From Chrysophaeum taylorii (taxonomy: Eukaryota; Sar; Pelagophyceae; Pelagomonadales; Pelagomonadaceae): a stretch of DNA of 64,000 nucleotides. The notes under the pieces are model-generated. The model was given only the letters and a program-made list of their open reading frames with translations. It was not told the origin of the DNA and did not search any database. The number at the start of each line of letters is the position of its first letter. Position 1 is the stretch's first letter. The stretch is taken from positions 1-64,000 of the forward strand of contig JAQMWT010000113.1 of assembly GCA_029834535.1 (NCBI GenBank), written 5' to 3'. A program made the translations under genes and the position numbers. Shown piece by piece: positions 51,587 to 62,762 of the stretch.

Positions 51587-52525
51587 GGTCAGTAAGTTCA
51601 CCTAGTCCAAATCTCTAACCCCAGTAAGTTCGGCGTAAACACACTCGTGCTCTCACCACCCTTCGAGCTCGTCGCTCTCGCCTCCGCCAATCTAAGCTGC
51701 GATGATCCGCACACCCCGCTAGCCTTTGAGTTTACTCTAAAACCCCCAGTAAGTTCACCTGGTCCCAGTAAGTTCACCTGGTCCCAGTAAGTTCACCTGG
51801 TCACTCAGTTCACCTAGTCCCAATCTCAAACCCCAGTAAGTTCACCTGGTCCCAGTAAGTTCACCTACAGTGCGCGTGTAGACGCCGGGAGGGGGCTTAT
51901 CGGTATTGCGCAGCACGTGTGGGGTAGGGTGGAGTCGTCGACTCAGAAGAGCATATCCTCGGGGTTGCCGATCGACAGAGAGCCACGTAGAGCTGGACGT
52001 GGCAGAAGACGGGCTTGGGAAAGAGGACGCCGACCTCGCGGGGCGTCTGGCCCTGGCTCTTGTTGATCGTTTGGCGTCGGTGGGGCTTGAGGGATACAGG
52101 TTGGAGGAGCCTCGGTGACAACGACACGATCGATCATGTATCTGGTACCGTTGCAGTGGCCGTGCGACGGGTCGAGGTTGCGAAGACTTTAAGCTCGCGA
52201 TAAAAGTCAGCATGCCGTTGGTTGTCAGGGAGTTGAAAACTCTACTGTAAAGAGCGAGGCGTCGGCTTCCGACCCAACCTAGTCGGCCGAAAAGAACTCC
52301 GACGCCTCGTCTTCGGGAAAAAAAGGCCGCGGTCATGCGCGCGTTGTCAGCATCGACAACATCGTTTCGACGGGGCGTGAGAATGGCGCGCTGAAAGAGC
52401 CGCCGCGGGTCGTGGAAACAGTCTGCGAGGTCGCCGTAGACGGCTTGGAGGATCACTGCCTGGCTCTCGCGCCTACCTGATCCTTACCCTAAATCGAGGG
52501 TTAAACAAACAAACAAACAGACAGA

Positions 52526-52558
<33 letters not shown>

Positions 52559-52634
52559 AACATCTGTCGATTAGTAGTTAGGACAAACAGACAGAGAGAC
52601 AAACAGACAAACATATGTCGATTAGTAGTAAGGA
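51587..52634 (-). mobile_element. Helitron H3 copy in unit 2 (3' end lost at the duplication joint)
   Basis: The 5' terminus TCCTTACTACTAATCG is complementary to 52634. The 3' terminus is absent because the unit starts inside the element. It contains the same broken helicase C-terminus (about 52456-51890, KSQGQTPREVG and FCHVQLYVALCR words) and the minisatellite. Confidence 0.75.
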
Positions 52635-52960
52635 TATTGACAAGCGTGTCACATGTCGAGGCTAGGTCGGCGCGGTAACGACCCAATACCCATAGGTTAC
52701 GTGCATGTTGACACATGGTTTCTCAGGGACCCGCCTGGGCCGATAACCTGCAGAGCATTTAGCAAGCAGTGGTAAGTCACCTGGGGAACCATCCCGTCTC
52801 ATCGTGAACGTCTGGAAAGGCTAATTCGGGGAATGAAGGTTATGTTCCCTATATCCTCAGAACACGACAGGCGGCATCTAGAACTACACGAGAAAGGTTA
52901 GGTGTATAGTGCTACATACCTCGGGACGCGCTAGGCCATGATGATGAGCGTAGGCACAAA

Positions 52961-54041
52961 TCCTAACTACTAATCGACAGATGTTTGTCTGTTTGTTTGT
53001 TTGTCTGTCTGTCTGTCTGTCTGTTTGTCCCTCGATTTAGGGTAAGGATCAGGTAGGCGCGAGAGTAAGGATCATGTAGGCCCGCGAGGCAGCCATTGAT
53101 CCTCGAAGCCGTCTACGGCGACCTCGCAGACTATTTCCACGACCCGCGGCGGCTCTTTTAGCCAGCGCGCCATTCTCACGCCCCGTTGAAACGATGTTGT
53201 CGATGCTGACAACGCGCGCATGACTGCGGCCTTTTATTCCCGGAGACGAGGCGTCGGAGTTCGGAGTTCAGCTGACTAGGCTGGGTCGGAAGACGACGCC
53301 TCGCTCTTTACAGTAGAGTTTTGAACTCCCTGACAACCAACGGCATGCTGACTTTGATCGCGAGCTTAATGTCTTCGCAATCTCGACCCGTCGCACGGCC
53401 ACTGCAACGGTACCAGATACATGATCGATCGTGTCGTTGTCACCGAGGCTCCTCCAGCCTGTATCCCTTAAGGCCCGCCGACGCCAAACGATCACCAAGA
53501 GCCAGGGCCAGACGCCCCGCGAGGTCGGCATCCTCTTGGCGAAGCCCGTCTTCTGCCACGTCCAGCTCTACGTGGCTCTCTGTCGATCGGCAACCCCGAG
53601 GATATCCTCTTCTTGGTCGACGACTCCACCCTACTCCACACGTGCTGCGCAATACCGATAAGCCCCCTCCCGGCGTCTACACGTGCTCTGTAGGTGAACT
53701 TACTGGGACCAGTTGAACTTACTGGGGTTAAAGATTGGGACTAGGTGAGCGGAGTGACCAGGTGAACTTACTGGGGCCAAGTGAACTTACAGGGGTTTTT
53801 AGAGTGAACGCAAAGGCTAGCGGCGTGTACGGGTAAAAGCGGCTTAGATTGGCGGAGGTGAGAGCGACGAGCTCGAAGGAGAGTGGGGTGAGTGGGTGTG
53901 AGCACGAGTGGGTTTACGCCGAACTTACTGGGGTTAGAGATTGGGACTAGGTGAACTTACTGACCAGGTGAACTTACTGGGACCAGGTGAACTTACTGGG
54001 GTTAGAGATTGGGACTAGGTGAACTTACTGGCCTGCACTTG
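52961..54041 (+). mobile_element. Helitron H5, precise insertion with empty site in unit 1
   Basis: 1081 bp, starts TCCTAACTACTAATCGACAG, ends CTGGCCTGCACTTG. Unit 2 reads GGCACAAA/element/TCAGAGGAC while unit 1 reads GGCACAAATCAGAGGAC at 48884-48899, so the element entered between A and T with no target duplication, the Helitron signature. Its 3' end is CTTG rather than the usual CTRR. Contents in order: TTTG/TCTG repeats, the broken helicase C-terminus (about 53100-53640) and the AACTTACTGGGACCAGGTG minisatellite. Confidence 0.85.
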
Positions 54042-54140
54042 TCAGAGGACTATTTGATTGTGTAGAAAGGAAGAAGAAGGGTAAGGAAGAGATCACGTTC
54101 TCAACGGACAGATAAGGGTAAGAGGCAGCAGATTTCTCTG

Positions 54141-54333
54141 TATCTCCAAAAACAAGTGGTCCCCGGCACTCCAGATACGTACCGTGCTCCTCTCCATCCA
54201 AGCCCTCCTCTCCGCGCCAAACCCCGACGATCCCCTCGACAACACCGTCGCTGAGCTCTGGAAGACCGACCCCGACGCGGCCCACGCCAAGGCCACCGAG
54301 TGGACGAGGACCTACGCCCGCGCTGCCGCCTAA
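54141..54333 (+). pseudogene. UBE2N: 3' fragment of Ubc13/UBE2N, unit 2
   Basis: Apparently identical to the unit 1 fragment ([11 protein letters not shown] to TYARAAA, TAA at 54331-54333), with open frame and no start. Preceded by the LTR piece, here separated from its upstream half by Helitron H5. Confidence 0.85.
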
Positions 54334-55232
54334 TCTAGCTACGAAACAAACGCGTTTCGAATGCACTCGCTAAGATCCGGCGAGCCCATCGTCACCTTAA
54401 TATTTAAGTCCGATTTTACATCATCTCGTGCTGCTGCTGCTGCTGCGTCGGTCTCATCCTACTACCGTCATACCCCCCGACAACGCTGCGGCCGTCTGGA
54501 ACTGTGACGGACGGACGGACGTCGTCGTCGTACCAATGATTCAAATCACTTCACAGGACTTTGCGTGATGACCGTGGTAAAGTGGTTCACGCTCGATTCG
54601 TTTACAACAGGCAACCCAATACCGAAAAGCACTCGATACCAAAAACCACCTCTCGCGCGAGGTCAGTCCCGAGGAGGCCGGCATCTTGAAGGCGCCATCG
54701 GCGTCGCGGAAGAAGGACCTCTCTCGTATCCGCATCACCGACGGCCACGGTTCGGTCGAGCTGTCGGGCGTCCTCGAGGCGCGCGGAGAACAAGAGACTG
54801 CTCGGGACACCGTGGAACAAGAGAGAGAAGGACGCGGCGTACGCGGCGCTGACGGAGGCCTTTGCCCGTCGCGGCGGTGGCTGCGTCTACGAGGACCTGT
54901 CTGCGAGGACCTGCCCGAGGGTGTCACCGCGTGCGAGGCGAGCGGCCTCAAGATGTGCGAGTTTTTTTGCGGCGACATCAAGGCGCGGGCCTGTTCGAAG
55001 GGGAAAACGACGATAAAAAGGAGCGCGATGCTCTTGCTGCCGCTGCGGCTGTTGCTGCTGGCGACGACGGCGCCGACTAGCCCGACCACCCCCTCCACCC
55101 CGACGTTGCGACTCCCCACAGCACCAGTGTGGACCCGTATCGACCTAGTGACCGTTCGCTTTGGCTGCTGTCTGGTTTTGTAGTGCCAAAATATAAGTTT
55201 CTGTTGAACGGTCACCGCACAATTTGACACAG

Positions 55233-56600
55233 ATGGTTGTCCTTGGTCATGTCGTGGTCGTCGCGACGATTAGTTTAGCGCGCGGTGAGTGGTTAAGGTG
55301 TGCCGCTGAGGGTGAATCCTGCCCTTGCGCCGGCGGTTTGGTTCAATATGGCGCCTTCGACGACGACGACGACGAGAAGAGGCGCGTTGTCGGCGTGCGA
55401 GTGCAGCCCGAGAAGTCGAGCATCGCGTGCACCAACAACGCCTTTGGGTGCGATCCAGCTCCTAGACGCGACAAGTCGTGTCGATGCGACACTTCGCCTC
55501 CGCCGGGGGCTTCCATCAACAGCGTATGCGAAGGCTCGCTTACCTCGGACGGCATGGTAATCGAACCGAATGATTTCGAAGGCCCGCGGGCCCCGCTATC
55601 CGATGCGGCGCGGGCTGTGAGCCGCGCCGCCTGGGTGGAAATACCGGCGCGGTCGTCTCCGAGTTACCCGCGCAAGTGCGCGGCGGAACTAGGGCTGTCG
55701 CCGGCAAAAAATTCGAGTCGGGTGACGATCTTTTACAGTCTGACTTTGATCGGTGACCCGGTGTGCCACGGGTTCGAGATCACGCGCACCCAGCTCCTGT
55801 CGATGCGGCTCGCGGGCATTCTGCCCGGCGCCCGGTTCCACGCGTTCGCAACCGTCCTGACCGAATCGCCCATCGTCGAGTCGACGGTGCGCGATAGGTG
55901 CGGCGACGCCAATCGGACGTCGGCGGAAGCGGTCGCCGAGCTCCTAACCCTGTTCAACGATCTCACCGACGGTTCGGCAACCTTCAATGTCCAGTTCGAG
56001 AACGAATACGAATACCCCGCGCTGCACGCGCTTTGGAACCACGCTCGCGAGCGATCGCCAAGGCGCAAAAACGAGCTACTGTTGTACTGCCACAACAAGG
56101 GCGTCACGCATACGGCAGACGGAGAGCCGATGTGGGGCAGCCCCCAGAAGCACACTACCTATGGCTACCGCACTCTCGAGGAGATGGTCGTATTCCGGAA
56201 CTTCGTGGGGGCGTGGCGCTATATTCCCCCCATCTTTGATCACTACGACCAAGTCGAGCACCTCTCCATAGCGCCGAGTACTCTTGGAGTTGGCTATTTC
56301 AACTTCTGGTGGGCGACACCGGCCTGGATTCGAATGCACGACGAGCCGTCGCGGCCGTCAGAGATGGCAGGCTTTGAGCGACACTACTTCGAAGCCTGGC
56401 TCGGTCACAAAGGCATTCCCCATGAGCTCCAGAGCGACCCGCTCCCGTGCGAGCGTGGCTTCTCTATCGGCGCCTGCGAGGCCGGCTTCTGCTCCGAGCC
56501 AGGTGCGAAAAGCGCCATACGTTATCTCCGACACTACGAATCTATTTTGAAAACAGAATTCGGAGAGGTAACGCCCCCGAGCTTCCTCTCATCGCCGTGA
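55233..56600 (+). CDS. secreted glycosyltransferase-like protein, unit 2 copy (intact)
   Basis: 455 residues from ATG 55233; an upstream in-frame TTG adds only three residues and is not needed. Signal peptide MVVLGHVVVVATISLARG, then a Cys-rich module (CAAEGESCPCAGGLVQYG, a poly-Asp stretch, CTNNAFGCDPAPRRDKSCRC). From residue about 165: VTIFYSLTLIGDPVCHGFE, FNVQFENEYEYPALHALWNH, ELLLYCHNKGVTH (K-G motif), YRTLEEMVVFRNFVGAWRY, GYFNFWWATPAWI (NFWWA motif) and ERHYFEAWLGHKGIP. The same architecture is found in the minus-strand gene at 22.5-24.0 kb, from which it is clearly diverged. A role in glycan synthesis in the secretory pathway is inferred; donor and acceptor are unknown. Confidence 0.7.
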   Translation: MVVLGHVVVVATISLARGEWLRCAAEGESCPCAGGLVQYGAFDDDDDEKRRVVGVRVQPEKSSIACTNNAFGCDPAPRRDKSCRCDTSPPPGASINSVCEGSLTSDGMVIEPNDFEGPRAPLSDAARAVSRAAWVEIPARSSPSYPRKCAAELGLSPAKNSSRVTIFYSLTLIGDPVCHGFEITRTQLLSMRLAGILPGARFHAFATVLTESPIVESTVRDRCGDANRTSAEAVAELLTLFNDLTDGSATFNVQFENEYEYPALHALWNHARERSPRRKNELLLYCHNKGVTHTADGEPMWGSPQKHTTYGYRTLEEMVVFRNFVGAWRYIPPIFDHYDQVEHLSIAPSTLGVGYFNFWWATPAWIRMHDEPSRPSEMAGFERHYFEAWLGHKGIPHELQSDPLPCERGFSIGACEAGFCSEPGAKSAIRYLRHYESILKTEFGEVTPPSFLSSP

Positions 56601-56739
56601 GCTGGCTACATGTCTCGCGTCGCGCTAGTTGAACTTCCTTCTCGCATGGGCGGACTCTCATGTCATGCGTCGCAGTATAGTTTTCACTTATCGCACTGAT
56701 CCTCTCTACGAGCGGGCGACGGCGGCCATGCTTGCCTCT

Positions 56740-57680
56740 GGTCAGTAAGTTCACCTAGTCCAAATCTCTAACCCCAGTAAGTTCGGCGTAAACACACTCG
56801 TGCTCTCACCCACTCCTTCGAGCTCGTCGCTCTCGCCTCCGCCAATCTAAGCTGCGATGATCCGCACACCCCGCTAGCCTTTGAGTTTACTCTAAAACCC
56901 CCAGTAAGTTCACCTGGTCCCAGTAAGTTCACCTGGTCCCAGTAAGTTCACCTGGTCACTCAGTTCACCTAGTCCCAATCTCAAACCCCAGTAAGTTCAC
57001 CTGGTCCCAGTAAGTTCACCTACAGTGCGCGTGTAGACGCCGGGAGGGGGCTTATCGGTATTGCGCAGCACGTGTGGGGTAGGGTGGAGTCGTCGACTCA
57101 GAAGAGCATATCCTCGGGGTTGCCGATCGACAGAGAGCCACGTAGAGCTGGACGTGGCAGAAGACGGGCTTGGGAAAGAGGACGCCGACCTCGCGGGGCG
57201 TCTGGCCCTGGCTCTTGTTGATCGTTTGGCGTCGGTGGGGCTTGAGGGATACAGGTTGGAGGAGCCTCGGTGACAACGACACGATCGATCATGTATCTGG
57301 TACCGTTGCAGTGGCCGTGCGACGGGTCGAGGTTGCGAAGACTTTAAGCTCGCGATCAAAGTCAGCATGCCGTTGGTTGTCAGGGAGTTGAAAACTCTAC
57401 TGTAAAGAGCGAGGCGTCGGCTTCCGACCCAACCTAGTCGGCCGAAAAGAACTCCGACGCCTCGTCTTCGGGAAAAAAAGGCCGCGGTCATGCGCGCGTT
57501 GTCAGCATCGACAACATCGTTTCGACGGGGCGTGAGAATGGCGCGCTGAAAGAGCCGCCGCGGGTCGTGGAAACAGTCTGCGAGGTCGCCGTAGACGGCT
57601 TGGAGGATCACTGCCTGGCTCTCGCGCCTACCTGATCCTTACCCTAAATCGAGGGTTAAACAAACAAACAAACAGACAGA

Positions 57681-57713
<33 letters not shown>

Positions 57714-57789
57714 AACATCTGTCGATTAGTAGTTAGGACAAACAGACAGAGAGACAAACAGACAAACATATGTCGATTAGTAGTAAGGA
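56740..57789 (-). mobile_element. Helitron H3 copy in unit 3
   Basis: 5' terminus complementary to 57789, 3' end cut by the duplication joint, same broken helicase piece and minisatellite as in unit 2. Confidence 0.75.
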
Positions 57790-58093
57790 TATTGACAAGC
57801 GTGTCACATGTCGAGGCTAGGTCGGCGCGGTAACGACCCAATGCCATAGGTTACGTGTTGACACATGGTTTCCAGGACCCGCAGGGCCGATAACCTGCAG
57901 AGCATTTAGCAAGCAGTGGTAAGTCACCTGGGAACCATCGTCTCATCGTGAACGTCTGGAAAGGCTAATGGGAATGAAGGTTATGTTCATATCCTAAGAA
58001 CACGACAGGCGGCATCTAGAACTACGAGAAAGGTTAGGTGTATAGTGCTACATACCTCGGGACGCGCTAGCCATGATGATGAGCGTAGGCTAA

Positions 58094-59158
58094 TCCTACT
58101 ACATCGACAGATGTTTGTCTGTTTGTTTGTTTGTCTGTCTGTCTGTCTGTCTGTTTGTCCCTCGATTTAGGGTAAGGATCAGGTAGGCGCGAGTAAGGAT
58201 CATGTAGGCCCGCGAGGCAGCCATTGATCCTCGAAGCCGTCTACGGCGACCTCGCAGACTATTTCCACGACCCGCGGCGGCTCTTTTAGCCAGCGCGCCA
58301 TTCTCACGCCCCGTTGAAACGATGTTGTCGATGCTGACAACGCGCGCATGACTGCGGCCTTTTATTCCCGGAGACGAGGCGTCGGAGTTCGGAGTTCAGC
58401 TGACTAGGCTGGGTCGGAAGACGACGCCTCGCTCTTTACAGTAGAGTTTTGAACTCCCTGACAACCAACGGCATGCTGACTTTGATCGCGAGCTTAATGT
58501 CTTCGCAATCTCGACCCGTCGCACGGCCACTGCAACGGTACCAGATACATGATCGATCGTGTCGTTGTCACCGAGGCTCCTCCAGCCTGTATCCCTTAAG
58601 GCCCGCCGACGCCAAACGATCACCAAGAGCAGGGCCAGACGCCCCGCGAGGTCGGCGTCCTCTTGGCGAAGCCCGTCTTCTGCCACGTCCAGCTCTACGT
58701 GGCTCTCTGTCGATCGGCAACCCCGAGGATATCCTCTTCGGTCGACGACTCCACCCTACTCCACACGTGCTGCGCAATACCGATAAGCCCCCTCCCGGCG
58801 TCTACACGCTCTGTAGGTGAACTTACTGGGACCAGTTGAACTTACTGGGGTTAAAGATTGGGACTAGGTGAGTGGAGTGACCAGGTGAACTTACTGGGGC
58901 CAAGTGAACTTACAGGGGTTTTAGAGTGAACGCAAAGGCTAGCGGCGTGTACGGTAAAAGCGGCTTAGATTGGCGGAGGTGAGAGCGACAGCTCGAAGGA
59001 GAGTGTGAGTGGGTGTGAGCACGAGTGGGTTTACGCCGAACTTACTGGGGTTAGAGATTGGGACTAGGTGAACTTACTGACCAGGTGAACTTACTGGGAC
59101 CAGGTGAACTTACTGGGGTTAGAGATTGGGACTAGGTGAACTTACTGGCCTGCACTTG
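58094..59158 (+). mobile_element. Helitron H5 copy in unit 3
   Basis: Same insertion point in the LTR piece and same contents as 52961-54041, but shortened by scattered small deletions (1065 bp), including in the 5' terminus (TCCTACTACATCG). The 3' terminus CTGGCCTGCACTTG is intact and followed by TCAGAGGAC. Confidence 0.8.
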
Positions 59159-59257
59159 TCAGAGGACTATTTGATTGTGTAGAAAGGAAGAAGAAGGGTA
59201 AGGAAGAGATCACGTTCTCAACGGACAGATAAGGGTAAGAGGCAGCAGATTTCTCTG

Positions 59258-59445
59258 TATCTCCAAAAACAAGTGGTCCCCGGCACTCAGATACGTACCG
59301 TGCTCTCTCCATCCAAGCCCTCCTCCGCGCCAAACCCCGACGATCCCTCGACAACACCGTCGCTGAGCTCTGGAAGACCGACCCCGACGCGGCCCACGCC
59401 AAGGCCACCGAGTGGACGAGGACCTACGCCCGCGCTGCCGCCTAA
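59258..59445 (+). pseudogene. UBE2N: 3' fragment of Ubc13/UBE2N, unit 3 (with small deletions)
   Basis: Same fragment as units 1 and 2 but with four or more deletions of one or two bases (for example CACTCAGATAC for CACTCCAGATAC and GATCCCTCG for GATCCCCTCG), so the frame is lost. Confidence 0.8.
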
Positions 59446-60335
59446 TCTAGCACGAAACAAACGCGTTTCGAATGCACTCGCTAAGATCCGGCGAGCCCAT
59501 CGTCACCTTATATTTAAGTCCGATTTTACATCATCTCGTGCTGCTGCTGCTGCTGCGTCGGTCTCATCCTACTACCGTCATACCCCCGACAACGCTGCGT
59601 CTGGAACTGTGACGGACGGACGGACGTCGTCGTCGTACCAATGATTCAATCACTTCACAGGACTTTGCGTGATGACCGTGGTAAAGTGGTTCACGCTCGA
59701 TTCGTTTACAACAGGCAACCCAATACCGAAAAGCACTCGATACCAAAAACCACCTCTCGCGCGAGGTCAGTCCCGAGGAGGCCGGCATCTTGAAGGCGCC
59801 ATCGGCGTCGCGGAAGAAGGACCTCTCTCGTATCCGCATCACCGACGGCCACGGTTCGGTCGAGCTGTCGGGCGTCCTCGAGGCGCGCGGAGAACAAGAG
59901 ACTGCTCGGGACACCGTGGAACAAGAGAGAGAAGGACGCGGCGTACGCGGCGCTGACGGAGGCCTTTGCCCGTCGCGGCGGTGGCTGCGTCTACGAGGAC
60001 CTGTCTGCGAGGACCTGCCCGAGGGTGTCACCGCGTGCGAGGCGAGCGGCCTCAAGATGTGCGAGTTTTTTTGCGGCGACATCAAGGCGCGGGCCTGTTC
60101 GAAGGGGAAAACGACGATAAAAAGGAGCGCGATGCTCTTGCTGCCGCTGCGGCTGTTGCTGCTGGCGACGACGGCGCCGACTAGCCCGACCACCCCTCCA
60201 CCCCGACGTTGCGACTCCCCACAGCACCAGTGTGGACCCGTATCGACCTAGTGACCGTTCGCTTTGGCTGCTGTCTGGTTTTGTAGTGCCAAAATATAAG
60301 TTTCTGTTGAACGGTCACCGCACAATTTGACACAG

Positions 60336-61703
60336 ATGGTTGTCCTTGGTCATGTCGTGGTCGTCGCGACGATTAGTTTAGCGCGCGGTGAGTGGTTAAG
60401 GTGTGCCGCTGAGGGTGAATCCTGCCCTTGCGCCGGCGGTTTGGTTCAATATGGCGCCTTCGACGACGACGACGACGAGAAGAGGCGCGTTGTCGGCGTG
60501 CGAGTGCAGCCCGAGAAGTCGAGCATCGCGTGCACCAACAACGCCTTTGGGTGCGATCCAGCTCCTAGACGCGACAAGTCGTGTCGATGCGACACTTCGC
60601 CTCCGCCGGGGGCTTCCATCAACAGCGTATGCGAAGGCTCGCTTACCTCGGACGGCATGGTAATCGAACCGAATGATTTCGAAGGCCCGCGGGCCCCGCT
60701 ATCCGATGCGGCGCGGGCTGTGAGCCGCGCCGCCTGGGTGGAAATACCGGCGCGGTCGTCTCCGAGTTACCCGCGCAAGTGCGCGGCGGAACTAGGGCTG
60801 TCGCCGGCAAAAAATTCGAGTCGGGTGACGATCTTTTACAGTCTGACTTTGATCGGTGACCCGGTGTGCCACGGGTTCGAGATCACGCGCACCCAGCTCC
60901 TGTCGATGCGGCTCGCGGGCATTCTGCCCGGCGCCCGGTTCCACGCGTTCGCAACCGTCCTGACCGAATCGCCCATCGTCGAGTCGACGGTGCGCGATAG
61001 GTGCGGCGACGCCAATCGGACGTCGGCGGAAGCGGTCGCCGAGCTCCTAACCCTGGTCAACGATCTCACCGACGGTTCGGCAACCTTCAATGTCCAGTTC
61101 GAGAACGAATACGAATACCCCGCGCTGCACGCGCTTTGAAACCACGCGCGCGAGCGATCGCCAAGGCGCGAAAACGAGCTACTGTTGTACTGCCACAACA
61201 AGGGCGTCACGCATACGGCAGACGGAGAGCCGATGTGGGGCAGCCCCCAGAAGCACACTACCTATGGCTACCGCACTATTGAGGAGATGGTCGTATTCCG
61301 GAACTTCGTGGGGGCGTGGCGCTATATTCCCCCCATCTTTGATCACTACGACCAAGTCGAGCACCGCTCCATAGCGCCGAGTACTCTTGGAGTTGGCTAT
61401 TTCAACTTCTGGTGGGCGACACCGGCCTGGATTCGAATGCACGACGAGCCGTCGCGGCCGTCAGAGATGGCAGGCTTTGAGCGACACTACTTCGAAGCCT
61501 GGCTCGGTCACAAAGGCATTCCCCATGAGCTCCAGAGCGACCCGCTCCCCTGCGAGCGTGGCTTTTCTATCGGCGCCTGCGAGGCCGGCTTCTGCTCCGA
61601 GCCAGGTGCGAAAAGCGCCATACTTTATCTCCGACACTACGAATCTATTTTGAGAACAGAATTCGGAGAGGTAACGCCCCCGAGCTTCCTCTCATCGCCG
61701 TGA
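60336..61703 (+). pseudogene. glycosyltransferase-like gene, unit 3 copy (nonsense codon)
   Basis: ATG 60336, identical signal peptide and Cys-rich module. At 61137-61139 the Trp codon TGG of units 1 and 2 (ALHALW) is TGA, which would end the protein after about 267 residues, before the K-G and NFWWA motifs. The rest of the frame is open to 61703 with a few replacements (for example E-H-L-S to E-H-R-S). It is a recent pseudogene, or a truncated secreted protein keeping the Cys-rich module. Confidence 0.75.
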
Positions 61704-61842
61704 GCTGGCTACATGTCTCGCGTCGCGCTAGTTGAACTTCCTTCTCGCATGGGCGGACTCTCATGTCATGCGTCGCAGTATAGTTTTCACTTATCGCACT
61801 GATCCTCTCTACGAGCGGGCGACGGCGGCCATGCTTGCCTCT

Positions 61843-62752
61843 GGTCAGTAAGTTCACCTAGTCCAAATCTCTAACCCCAGTAAGTTCGGCGTAAACACAC
61901 TCGTGCTCTCACCCACTCCTTCGAGCTCGTCGCTCTCGCCTCCGCCAATCTAAGCTGCGATGATCCGCACACCCCGCTAACCTTTGAGTTTACTCTAAAA
62001 CCCCCAGTAAGTTCACCTGGTCGCAGTAAGTTCATTCACCTGGTCACTCAGTTCACCTAGTCCCAATCTCAAACCCCAGTAAGTTCACCTGGTCCCAGTA
62101 AGTTCACCTACAGTGCGCGTGTAGACGCCGGGAGGGGGCTTATCGGTATTGCGCAGCACGTGTGGGGTAGGGTGGAGTCGTCGACTCAGAAGAGCATATC
62201 CTCGGGGTTGCCGATCGACAGAGAGCCACGTAGAGCTGGACGTGGCAGAAGACGGGCTTCGCCAAGAGGACGCCGACCTCGCGGGGCGTCTGGCCCTGGC
62301 TCTTGGTGATCGTTTGGCGTCGGCGGGCCTTAAGGGATACAGGTTGGAGGAGCCTCGGTGACAACGACACGATCGATCATGTATCTGGTACCGTTGCAGT
62401 GGCCGTGCGACGGGTCGAGGTTGCGAAGACTTTAAGCTCGCGATCAAAGTCAGCATGCCGTTGGTTGTCAGGGAGTCGAAAACTCGACTGTAAAGAGCGA
62501 GGCGTCAGCTTCCGACCCAGCCTAGTCGGCCGAAAAGAACTCCGACGCCTCGTCTTCGGGAAAAAAAGGCCGCGGTCATGCGCGCGTTGTCAGCATCGAC
62601 AACAATCGTTTCGACGGGGCGTGAGAATGGCGCGCTGAAAGAGCCGCCGCGGGTCGTGGAAACAGTCTGCGAGGTCGCCGTAGACGGCTTGGAGGATCAC
62701 TGCCTAGCTCGTGGGCCTACCTGATCCTTACCCTAAAACGAGGGACAAACAA
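61843..62752 (-). mobile_element. Helitron H3-like copy opening a partial fourth unit
   Basis: Begins with the same GGTCAGTAAGTTCACC joint as units 2 and 3, carries the broken helicase piece (about 62705-62180) and minisatellite, but ends at about 62752 in ACAAACAAAT next to stacked 5' termini instead of the LTR. Its sequence differs slightly more from units 2 and 3, in places matching H5-type copies (GCGAAGCC in place of CCCAAGCC). Confidence 0.65.
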
Positions 62753-62762
62753 ATCTTAGCAG

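Larger units (their letters stand above)
51587..56739. repeat. tandem segmental duplication, unit 2 (5153 bp)
   Basis: Same content as unit 1 plus a 1081-bp Helitron (52961-54041) inside the LTR piece. Nearly identical to unit 1 elsewhere. It holds the only intact member of the glycosyltransferase-like trio. Confidence 0.85.
56740..61842. repeat. tandem segmental duplication, unit 3 (5103 bp)
   Basis: Same order as unit 2, including Helitron H5, so it derives from the Helitron-bearing version. Between about 57840 and 60200 it carries some thirty small deletions relative to unit 2; outside that block it is nearly identical. Confidence 0.85.

Noticed and set aside
51587-51860. CRISPR-like or satellite array of AAGTTCACCTGGTCCCAGT units
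   Set aside because: Units are contiguous and variable with no unique spacers; they are part of the Helitron 3' region in a eukaryotic setting.
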